A stretch of DNA of 64,000 nucleotides from Clostridiaceae bacterium OM02-2AC. GTDB lineage: Bacteria > Bacillota_I > Bacilli_A > Erysipelotrichales > Erysipelotrichaceae. Made by a program: the position numbers and the translations under genes. The stretch covers positions 1 through 64,000 of the forward strand of contig QULU01000011.1 of NCBI GenBank assembly GCA_003481775.1, in the 5' to 3' direction. Numbering within the stretch: the first letter of the stretch is position 1; every line of letters begins with the position of its first letter. This document shows positions 57,277 through 64,000 of the stretch, one piece after another. Under the pieces are notes generated by a model. That model saw nothing but the letters and a program-made list of their open reading frames with translations, made no database searches and was not told where the DNA came from.

Positions 57277-57834
57277 TTATATGCATTCCAGTATTCCCAG
57301 CAGAATAATCATCCACGCTGCCGTATCTCTTGCATATTTATGAATGAAAAACGCCAGCCAGCTTTTCCCTGCGGCCTGTGAAGCAGCGATGAACAGCAGG
57401 GAGCACAGAAAGGTAAACAGACAGGTTACAGGTATCGGCAGGCCGGTAATACTGCCGGATATACCTAATCCCATGTTATTGATTGTCAGTGCAAACGCCA
57501 AAGCGACGGCTTCTTTCAAATCGATCGTGCAGGAAGCATCCCGATCATATGCCTTTAGACTCTTTTGCTGTGTCCAGTGATTTTGAAGTAGAATCCACAG
57601 GCCGATCAGTATCAGCAGGACAGCTCCGATTCGATTGGCAGTATCCGCTGAGCACAGTGCTGCCAGCGGTTCTCCTAAAATCATGGAAAGCAGTGTACCC
57701 GCAGTGGAGATAACGGCGATGATCAAATTGCTTCGGGCATCGATTTTTACAGACTGGATACCATAGGACAGACCAATGGCAAGACAATCAATATTCGCAG
57801 ATACGGCAAACAGCAGGGCAGATAGCAGATGCAT
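57277..57834 (-). CDS. YtaF/MntP-like membrane protein
   Basis: A 185-residue membrane protein of the MntP/YtaF (DUF204) family with about six helices in two repeats. Each repeat carries the family polar motif: SANIDCLAIGLSYGI in the first and ALTINNMGLGISGSI in the second. MntP members export Mn2+; YtaF members are linked to sporulation. The NNMGLGISGSITGL form resembles YtaF more than MntP. Three successive ATG codons (57840, 57837, 57834); AGGGGG spacing favours the last. Specific role uncertain. Confidence 0.82.
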   Translation of the reverse strand: MHLLSALLFAVSANIDCLAIGLSYGIQSVKIDARSNLIIAVISTAGTLLSMILGEPLAALCSADTANRIGAVLLILIGLWILLQNHWTQQKSLKAYDRDASCTIDLKEAVALAFALTINNMGLGISGSITGLPIPVTCLFTFLCSLLFIAASQAAGKSWLAFFIHKYARDTAAWMIILLGILECI

Positions 57835-57946
57835 CATCATTCCCCCTTACAGCGTATACTATGCAGAAGTCACGAGAGAGTCAGTATTGGGAATGCAGCT
57901 GCTGATAAAAAACGATGGTTCTGCATCTGACAGTTCCTATGGGGAA

Positions 57947-57970
57947 TAAAAAAAGAACTGCAAAGAGTTC
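57947..57970 (-). terminator. Terminator overlapping the DeoR stop codon
   Basis: Minus strand AGAACT (57970-57965) pairs with AGTTCT (57958-57953), followed by U residues (57953-57947). Confidence 0.75.
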
Positions 57971-58737
57971 TATTTACAAAGGATGAAATGCTCGGGAAGC
58001 TCTGTTTTGTCCATGGCTTCAAAGGCATTGATGTATACATCCTGAAAATCTGACAATACAGCCCATGTGCATAGTGCACGTATGGAAAGCTTGGAATCGT
58101 CAATCAGAAGATGAGAGGCACGGGAGCGCTGCAGAACCGTGCTTTTTACTTCACTTATTGTAAAATCGATAGCCAGAACCTCCTGAGAATTCAGCTCAAC
58201 ACCACTTGCACTGAAGAAAGCATGGTCAAAATGAAATTTCCGTATATGCTCGGTTGTGAGGTAACCGACACTCATATCATAACGCATATCGTATTTTCCG
58301 CCAATCAGGAAAAGCTCGCCGGGAAAGGAAGCCGGCAGCTTTCGTAATGCATAGATGCTGGAGGTGACAAGCTTGATATTCTTGCTGGCAATATAGGGAA
58401 TCAGATAGCTGGGGGTGGTACCGGAATCCACATACACACAATCTCCGTCCTTTACGATTGCTGCAGCCTGACGGCAGATGGTATCCTTTTCTGCACTGTG
58501 TATATGTTCTTTATCCATAACGGGCAGCTCTCTGTAGCTGCTGAGTGTCGCAGGCATTTCTTTTTTGATGGCACCGCCACGTTCCCGTTGGATCAATCCC
58601 TGCTTTTCCAGCTCAATCAGATCCCGGTTTACCGTGGATTTGCTTGCGTTTAAAACCTCCATCAGTTCCTGTATGGTGATAAATGATTTATGATCGAGCA
58701 GCTCCAGTATGCGAAAGAAACGCTCTTTTGTCAGCAT
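57970..58737 (-). CDS. DeoR/GlpR family regulator
   Basis: A 255-residue regulator with the DeoR winged helix (LNASKSTVNRDLIELEKQGLIQ, about 28-50) and the ISOCOT sensor domain (YVDSGTTPSYLIPYI, LIGGKYDMRYDMSVG, LLIDDSKLS). It is an orphan: no sugar gene lies beside it, and its targets are not evident from position. GACAGGAGGTGATCCC precedes the ATG. A TTGACA (58788-58783) lies upstream on the minus strand, but the -10 (TAGTGT) is poor, so an activator or effector may be involved. Confidence 0.87.
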   Translation of the reverse strand: MLTKERFFRILELLDHKSFITIQELMEVLNASKSTVNRDLIELEKQGLIQRERGGAIKKEMPATLSSYRELPVMDKEHIHSAEKDTICRQAAAIVKDGDCVYVDSGTTPSYLIPYIASKNIKLVTSSIYALRKLPASFPGELFLIGGKYDMRYDMSVGYLTTEHIRKFHFDHAFFSASGVELNSQEVLAIDFTISEVKSTVLQRSRASHLLIDDSKLSIRALCTWAVLSDFQDVYINAFEAMDKTELPEHFILCK

Positions 58738-59314
58738 GGGATCACCTCCTGTCAGTAAGACACTATCAAATATTATTCAGGATGTCAATAGACTTTATAC
58801 ATGATTGGATATCCGAGGACGAGAAAGACGCCGCTCACGAAATGAATTGCAGACCAAACCATACACCATAGGAAGCCTTGGCTTCTGACACCATGTATTC
58901 CTCAATATGATAAAGCACAGGCTGCTATTGTGTTTTGAAGGCGTGATGTAAATGTTCTTCTTTTCTGATGAAAGGATGGAGCTGAAATAATAAGCGATAG
59001 GAAAGCTATGGAAAGCGTGATGCAATGCTTATCACCTTTTGTGTGTCTGTAACGAGATGATTCACAGGGGAAGTCGTGTTGACTATTTTAAAGTCTGTTA
59101 ACGTTCATGATGTAGTAAAGCACATCGACAACAGAAGACAGGGGAAGCGATTGCATAAAATAGGAAGAAGAGAGCTTCTGGTTTTCTTATCCCACAGTGG
59201 ATCGTTTAGATAAGTCCTATGGTATGCATATGCATGCGAAAGCACTGGATTGTCACGATACCTGCATCTTTTTATTTTACGGCTTGTAAATAGCTGCGCA
59301 TTACCAGGGCATCG

Positions 59315-59323
59315 TGGTATAAT
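59315..59323 (+). promoter_or_regulatory. Extended -10 of the thioesterase gene
   Basis: TGGTATAAT (59315-59323), overlapping the inverted repeat TACCA/TGGTA (59302-59306, 59315-59319), a possible operator. The spacer 58789-59300 shows no gene or RNA I can support. Confidence 0.5.
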
Positions 59324-59371
59324 GGAGTGCATATAGAAGGTAATCATAGTGTGTAAAAAGGAGATCTACCC

Positions 59372-59803
59372 ATGGAAACTATGGATGAATTAAAAAAGCG
59401 ACTGAATTCTTCTTCCCAATATCTGCAAAGCAATGATATGCAGGTCGTGGAGGTAAAGGAAGGATATGCAAAGGTCGAGATGGTCATCGATGAACAAATT
59501 CTGAATGTACATGGCTTTGTACACGGTGGCGCACTCTATTCCCTTGCAGATACGGCAGCCGGGGCAGCGAGCTTTACCTCAGGCAGAGACAGTGTTACCT
59601 TATCCGGAACAATCAATTATATAAAGCCCGGAAGAGGCGGCAAGCTGATCGGAATCGCACAGAAAATATCAGCCGGCAGAACGACCGGGGTTTATGAGGT
59701 TTTTATTTTTAATGATGAAGATGTTCTGCTGTCACGGGCAACCTTTACCATGTTTTTTCTGGATCAGGAACGATATCGTAAGAAAGACGAGGAAGATAAG
59801 TAA
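59372..59803 (+). CDS. PaaI-like hotdog thioesterase
   Basis: A 143-residue hotdog-fold acyl-CoA thioesterase. HGFVHGGALYSLADTAAGAA is the active-site segment (His-Gly-Gly on the helix, Asp as catalytic residue), followed by SGTINYIKPGRGG on the central strand. The PaaI/YbgC-type family hydrolyses aromatic or medium-chain acyl-CoA. AAAAGGAGATCTACCC is the RBS. It lies 47 bp before an esterase gene, likely co-transcribed. Confidence 0.9.
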   Translation: METMDELKKRLNSSSQYLQSNDMQVVEVKEGYAKVEMVIDEQILNVHGFVHGGALYSLADTAAGAASFTSGRDSVTLSGTINYIKPGRGGKLIGIAQKISAGRTTGVYEVFIFNDEDVLLSRATFTMFFLDQERYRKKDEEDK

Positions 59804-59850
59804 CCATTGCTGGAGATGTCCGGCTTTTTGTATTTGTATAGGAGGAGCGT

Positions 59851-60666
59851 ATGCGTACAGAAACAATTCAGATACAGCTGCATGGAAAAGCAACCGGAGC
59901 AATCCTGCAGACTTATTTTATGGATGCATCACAGGAGCTGTTGAACAGTACGAAGCGTCCGGCAGTGCTGCTGATGCCTGGAGGAGCATATCGCTATACC
60001 AGCGATCGGGAGGCGGAACCACTTGCCATACGGTTAAATGCCATGGGCTTTCAGGTAGCGGTGCTTCGTTATTCCTGTGCTCCGGCTGCCTATCCGCAGG
60101 CACTTCTTGAGGCTGCGGCGGCGTTTCAGCTATTGAAGGATAACAGCATTGCATGGAATATTCGACAGGAGCGTATCTTTCTTATGGGCTGCTCTGCGGG
60201 CGGTCATCTGGCTGCCAGTCTTGGTATTAACTGGAATCAGCCGATTATCACACAATATTTCCAAAGACAGGACCTGCGTCCGTTTGGCCAGATTTTATGC
60301 TATCCCGTTATCACAGCCGGTGCGTATGCACATGAGGAAAGCATACGCAATCTCTTACAGGAGCATGCGGAGGATGCGCAGCTGCGAAAACACGTATCGC
60401 TGGAGCTGCACGTACATAAGGATGTCCCCAGAACGTTTTTGTGGCATACCTACACCGATCCAACGGTTTCCGTACAAAATTCTCTGCTGTTTGTATCCGC
60501 GCTCATCCGGCAGGGCATCCTGTGTGAGTTTCATATGTATGATAAAGGGGCACATGGCTTATCCACCGCCGATCGACTGAGTCAGCGATCAGACGGGGAA
60601 AAGCTGCAGCCGGAATGTGCGGGATGGATGACCCTTCTGGAAACATGGATGAACGCGATCCTGTAA
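59851..60666 (+). CDS. Alpha/beta hydrolase (acetyl-esterase/BD-FAE-like)
   Basis: A 271-residue serine hydrolase. The oxyanion loop is LLMPGGAYRYTSDREAEP, the nucleophile Ser is in MGCSAGGHLA, the acid is probably Asp in HTYTDPTVSV and the base His in KGAHGLSTAD. Layout resembles xylan and other carbohydrate acetyl-esterases and the BD-FAE family. No signal peptide, so it acts in the cytosol, perhaps on imported acetylated sugars. RBS AGGAGGAGCGT. A possible hairpin follows the stop (TACCGTT/AACGGTA). Confidence 0.87.
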   Translation: MRTETIQIQLHGKATGAILQTYFMDASQELLNSTKRPAVLLMPGGAYRYTSDREAEPLAIRLNAMGFQVAVLRYSCAPAAYPQALLEAAAAFQLLKDNSIAWNIRQERIFLMGCSAGGHLAASLGINWNQPIITQYFQRQDLRPFGQILCYPVITAGAYAHEESIRNLLQEHAEDAQLRKHVSLELHVHKDVPRTFLWHTYTDPTVSVQNSLLFVSALIRQGILCEFHMYDKGAHGLSTADRLSQRSDGEKLQPECAGWMTLLETWMNAIL

Positions 60667-60965
60667 AGAATTTTTTAAAAAAGTACCGTTTATGGAAAAA
60701 ACGGTATACAATATACATAGGATTACAAAAGCGGTATGCAGAAACGCCGGGATACATGGAAGTCAAAAATGCCGGCATCCGGCTTTACAATGAGCATGCG
60801 CTGTATGCGAAGCACTGTCCTTAGAAGCCGCAAATGTGCTAAGCAACCAAGTCATAGCTGTCGTTGTTATATCTTCATGCGATCTGCTGGTTGCTGCATA
60901 TATAGAAGCTTTGTGTATGCGCTGTTGGATGCTTGCAAAAAGCGTGTACGGCATGGAGGATGAAT

Positions 60966-61493
60966 ATGCTGCTTAAATATCGGAATTTAACTATACGGGA
61001 TGCTGTTGTGCAGGATGCTGAGCAGCTTGCACAGTGGTGGAATGATGGCAGGGTGATGGCACATGCAGGATTTCCAAATGGTACCGGAGAAAAGGCACAG
61101 GAGATAGCGGAATCGATAAAGACCTGTGACACATCCCACAGCTTACTGATGATAGAAATGGACGATATTGCGATTGGGGAAATGAGTGTGCGATGGGAAG
61201 ATGATGCAACGGCTGCCATAGGTATTAAACTATGCGATGCTTCCCGGCAGAACAAGGGAATCGGTAAAATACTGTTGAGTATGCTGATATCATCGCTGTT
61301 TCATGAGGAAGGCTGTCATCGGATTATCCTGCATGTGAATCTTTCAAATAAAAGAGCACAGCATGTGTATGAGCAGCTTGGCTTTACCAGCGTGCAGGTG
61401 CATGAAAACTCCTGGACAGATCAATTAGGAAGACTGCAGTCCTCCGTTGATTATGTGCTGTATCAAAAGGACTTCATCGGCTACTGGGATTGA
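60966..61493 (+). CDS. GNAT family acetyltransferase (RimJ/RimL-like)
   Basis: A 175-residue N-acetyltransferase. The early LTIRDAVVQDAEQLAQWWND and the acetyl-CoA loop QNKGIGKILLSMLI (Q-x-x-G-x-G) identify the family; VNLSNKRAQHVYEQLGF is motif B. The Trp-Trp-Asn segment is usual in antibiotic- or amino-acid-modifying GNATs. GGAGG lies 6 bases before the ATG at 60966; the ATG at 60960 overlaps the RBS. Substrate unknown. The region 60667-60959 upstream has no convincing gene. Confidence 0.85.
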   Translation: MLLKYRNLTIRDAVVQDAEQLAQWWNDGRVMAHAGFPNGTGEKAQEIAESIKTCDTSHSLLMIEMDDIAIGEMSVRWEDDATAAIGIKLCDASRQNKGIGKILLSMLISSLFHEEGCHRIILHVNLSNKRAQHVYEQLGFTSVQVHENSWTDQLGRLQSSVDYVLYQKDFIGYWD

Positions 61494-61625
61494 AGAAGCA
61501 TGGCAGTGTAAAAGCCTTTCGCAGGATATCCCCTATAGCAACAGGAAGATGGACGGTAATGGCTTACCATATACGAATTGCTGCAAATAAAGCAAAGGCG
61601 AGTAGAGAAAAAGGATGCTGATACG

Positions 61626-63812
61626 ATGAATACAGAACTATGGAAGGAAGATACGGAAAACCGGCTCGGTGCTATGCGCATCGGCGTGTGTAAATATCTT
61701 CTCAATGAAGAATTTTCAACATTATGGGCAAATGATACGTTTTATGCGATGTGTGGATACAGTGAAGAGGAATATCACAGCGTCTTTCATGACAGTGCCA
61801 CCCTATATTTTCAACAGGCCCCAAAGGAATTTGAAAAGCTGAAGGAAATCGTTGCGCATGCATATCGAAACAGAAGTCAGCAGTATGAATGCTTCTGTCG
61901 TCTGCCGGTAAAGGGAGGAAGCAGCCTGCGGATTCATATGACCGGAACCTTTGCGGAAGAGCAGATTGACGGCATACCGGTTGTTTATGCGGTTTATACC
62001 GATGTTGAGGATATGATGAAGATTCGTCAGAATCTGGAACAGGAGCATGAGCGTCTGAATCTGGCGTTACAGATGGAAATGAAAACCGTGGCCTGCATTC
62101 GTCTGATGTATATATCCAATGATATGCAGAGCTACATGGATCAGCTGCTGAAGGAAATCGGCGAATTCATGCATGCAGAGCGGGCTTATGTATTTGAACT
62201 GCAGAACGGCTGTATGAACAATACCTATGAATGGTGCAGCGATGGTGTGGAATCCTCCATGGAATACTGTCAGAATATGGACCTTGATCTGCTCGCAATC
62301 TGGAAGGATTTCATTGAACAGGGGAAAAATGTTTCCATACCGGATGTGGAACGTATACAGAAAAGCTTTCCACAGACCTATGAGGTGCTGCACGTACAGA
62401 ATATACACAGCATTGCGCTTTCCCCAATCGTTCAGAATAACAAAAGCATCGGGTTTATCGGTGTTGACAACCCTGCGCCGGACTATATGCGTAATTTCTC
62501 TATGCTGGAAACCATCAGCTATTTTATGAGTGTGGCGATGGAGAAAAAGGATTTGAACGACCGCCTGCTGCATAACAGCTATTATGATGATTTAACCGGT
62601 GTATATAATCGAAATCGCTATCTTCAGGATTTGAATCAGCTCAACGGAAAGCAGATTCCCCTCGGGATTGTGTATATGGATATCAATGGTCTAAAGGATA
62701 TCAATGATCATCTGGGTCATACCTATGGGGATAAGGTGCTGACAGAAGGAGCCTCTATACTGAAAAAGGTGTTTGATACCGGTGCAATCTATCGGATTGG
62801 CGGAGATGAATTCGTTGTGTTTGTTCAGGGAATGCAGGAACAGCAATTTCTGGAGCAGGTGGGAATTCTGAAGCAGGCAATTGTCGGCAGTGCGAATTGT
62901 AAGGGGGCAATCGGACATATATGGACGTCAACCTGTCAGGATCTCTCTGCAAAAATTACAGATGCAGATGAATACATGTATCAGGATAAAATGCAGTTCT
63001 ATCGGAAGAATCCGAATTCCAACCGGTATCGCTGCTGTAACGACACCGTATTGCAGCTTGCGGACCGCGCTGTTTTGATGAAGGCATTGCAGGAGCAGCG
63101 CTTTGAGGTGTATTTGCAGCCAAAGGTAAATTTCAAAAAGGAGCTGATCGGAGGAGAGGCACTGATTCGTTATCATGATGAAGCTGGTACCTTGATTATG
63201 CCGAATGAATTTATTCCATCTCTGGAGGAAGCACGCACGATCCGCTATGTGGACTTCTTTGCTTTTGAACAGGTATGCAGACTGCTCAGCCGCTGGCAGG
63301 CGGAAGGCAGAAGGCTTACGCCGCTGAGTGTGAACTTTTCACGCTATACCTTGCGTATGGCAGACTTTCTGGGTGAATTGGAACGCATCTGGAAGAACTA
63401 CAAGGTACCAAAGCAATATCTGGAGATTGAAATCATAGAAAATGACGAGAGTCTGGACAATGAGTTTCTGATAATGATAATGGAACGTATCAAGCGGCAG
63501 GGATATTCTATATCCATCGATGATTTCGGTGCACGCTATTCCAATATGGCATTATTTATCAATGCACAGCTGGATACGCTGAAGCTGGACCGCAGTATGA
63601 TGCAGGACTTGCAGAACAACCGCCGTTCCCAGATGCTGATATCCTCTCTGGTTCAAATCTGTCACAACCTGCGGATGCAGTTAATCGTGGAGGGCGTTGA
63701 AACAAAGGAGCAGTTTGACATCCTGAAGCAGTTGGACTGTGACGGGCTGCAGGGCTATTTGATTGACCGCCCGATTCCCATCTCTGCCTTTGAACAGAAA
63801 TATATCAAATAA
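61626..63812 (+). CDS. PAS-GAF-GGDEF-EAL cyclic-di-GMP protein
   Basis: A 728-residue cytosolic signalling protein. N-terminal PAS-like domain (about 10-140) is followed by a GAF-like domain (about 165-310), then GGDEF (about 330-480, YRIGGDEFVVF intact) and EAL (about 490-725, with GGEALIRY, VNFSRY, EIEIIEND, IDDFGARYSN, LKLDRSM, VEGVETKEQ). Both active sites look complete. The allosteric RxxD inhibition site before GGDEF is changed to KVFD. It may make or degrade cyclic di-GMP under control of the sensor domains. The ATG at 61626 is chosen over a TTG at 61578, because an AAAAAGG lies 11 bases before it. Confidence 0.9.
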   Translation: MNTELWKEDTENRLGAMRIGVCKYLLNEEFSTLWANDTFYAMCGYSEEEYHSVFHDSATLYFQQAPKEFEKLKEIVAHAYRNRSQQYECFCRLPVKGGSSLRIHMTGTFAEEQIDGIPVVYAVYTDVEDMMKIRQNLEQEHERLNLALQMEMKTVACIRLMYISNDMQSYMDQLLKEIGEFMHAERAYVFELQNGCMNNTYEWCSDGVESSMEYCQNMDLDLLAIWKDFIEQGKNVSIPDVERIQKSFPQTYEVLHVQNIHSIALSPIVQNNKSIGFIGVDNPAPDYMRNFSMLETISYFMSVAMEKKDLNDRLLHNSYYDDLTGVYNRNRYLQDLNQLNGKQIPLGIVYMDINGLKDINDHLGHTYGDKVLTEGASILKKVFDTGAIYRIGGDEFVVFVQGMQEQQFLEQVGILKQAIVGSANCKGAIGHIWTSTCQDLSAKITDADEYMYQDKMQFYRKNPNSNRYRCCNDTVLQLADRAVLMKALQEQRFEVYLQPKVNFKKELIGGEALIRYHDEAGTLIMPNEFIPSLEEARTIRYVDFFAFEQVCRLLSRWQAEGRRLTPLSVNFSRYTLRMADFLGELERIWKNYKVPKQYLEIEIIENDESLDNEFLIMIMERIKRQGYSISIDDFGARYSNMALFINAQLDTLKLDRSMMQDLQNNRRSQMLISSLVQICHNLRMQLIVEGVETKEQFDILKQLDCDGLQGYLIDRPIPISAFEQKYIK

Positions 63813-63821
63813 AAATAAGGG

Positions 63822-63861
63822 AAGCAGATGCATTCCTCTGGAAAGACGGCATCTGCTTTTT
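63822..63861 (+). terminator. Intrinsic terminator
   Basis: AAGCAGATGC (63822-63831) pairs with GCATCTGCTT (63849-63858), with T residues to 63861. Confidence 0.88.
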
Positions 63862-63944
63862 ATGAGCTTACGTAGTTTCTCAGTTGATTTTCCATGATAT
63901 TCATAGTAAGATTTGACATGTTGTAGAAAGTGGGAACGATATAT

Positions 63945-64000
63945 ATGAACAATTTATCCATGAAATCATTTCTGTCAAAATATCATTTGCAGCTGTTTTT
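63945..64000 (+). CDS. Partial gene at the window edge
   Basis: Only about 18 codons are visible (MNNLSMKSFLSKYHLQLF), cut by the window end. GTGGGAA is a weak RBS about 10 bases upstream, and TTGACA lies at 63913-63918. The basic start followed by aromatic residues would suit a membrane protein, but the function is unknown. Confidence 0.4.
   Translation, partial: MNNLSMKSFLSKYHLQLF

Noticed and set aside
59146..59161. GGGGAAGCGATTGCAT as a cre box
   Set aside because: Several core positions differ from the consensus and no promoter lies close by.
60645..60824. 59-codon frame overlapping the end of the esterase gene
   Set aside because: Protein-like composition, but no RBS, a 22-bp overlap with the previous gene and hairpins within it. 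Kept only as a remote possibility.
1..64000. tRNA, rRNA, CRISPR arrays, insertion sequences, phage genes
   Set aside because: Looked for T-arm motifs, regular short repeats, transposase and integrase motifs by eye on both strands and found none.

Overview
The window looks like the chromosome of a low-to-mid GC (roughly mid-40s percent) anaerobic Firmicute. The inferred closest relatives are Erysipelotrichia, for example the [Clostridium] innocuum group. The reasons are very strong AGGAGG-type ribosome binding sites, many mannose-family PTS genes, many Cof-type HAD phosphatases, DeoR and GntR-UTRA regulators, a LevR-like sigma-54 activator and an anaerobic-type radical SAM maturase. Genus is inference only. 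I saw no rRNA, tRNA, CRISPR array, insertion sequence or phage module.

Layout. 1-6.6 kb: DJ-1/PfpI protein, M42 aminopeptidase, CNNM/CorC-type membrane protein, CDP-alcohol phosphatidyltransferase and an uncharacterised two-gene unit. 6.7-11.2 kb: PHP phosphoesterase, then a DeoR-hxlA-hxlB unit and an MFS transporter behind a structured leader. 11.2-13.8 kb: small membrane proteins and two overlapping HAD phosphatases. 13.9-19.6 kb: a sugar isomerase-like TIM barrel divergent from a mannose-6-phosphate isomerase, then a strongly codon-biased mannose-type PTS (IIA-IIB-IIC-IID). 20-23 kb: GT14 glycosyltransferase, RmlD-like reductase and deoC. 23.1-28.6 kb: two GntR-UTRA regulators framing two cupin phosphoglucose isomerases and a long ManA. 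28.9-38.7 kb: EAL protein, a frameshifted rpoN, a divergent LevR-like activator, then a sigma-54-promoted PTS operon with a BtpA/SgcQ protein. 38.8-46.4 kb: patatin, an ABC/FtsX exporter with its two-component system, and a CPBP protease. 46.5-51 kb: HAD phosphatases and a third ManA. 51.4-55 kb: DeoR/FruR, PfkB kinase, RpiA-like isomerase, Gfo/Idh oxidoreductase. 55.3-64 kb: anSME-like radical SAM enzyme, YtaF/MntP-like protein, DeoR, thioesterase, esterase, GNAT and a GGDEF/EAL protein.

How it fits together. Most of the window concerns uptake and interconversion of phosphorylated sugars. There are two PTS permeases, three type I mannose-6-phosphate isomerases, two cupin phosphoglucose isomerases, the hexulose-phosphate pair HxlAB, deoC, a PfkB kinase and an RpiA-like isomerase, under local DeoR/GntR regulators and candidate cre sites.

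Most notable observations. First, the sigma-54 circuit: rpoN carries a frame break that removes its DNA-binding C-terminus, although near-consensus -24/-12 promoters precede both rpoN itself and the PTS operon. Second, an identical 19-bp promoter/operator element lies in front of both deoC and the distant manA gene at 14978. Third, a multi-helix leader precedes the MFS transporter. All assignments come from reading the sequence; no database search was run.
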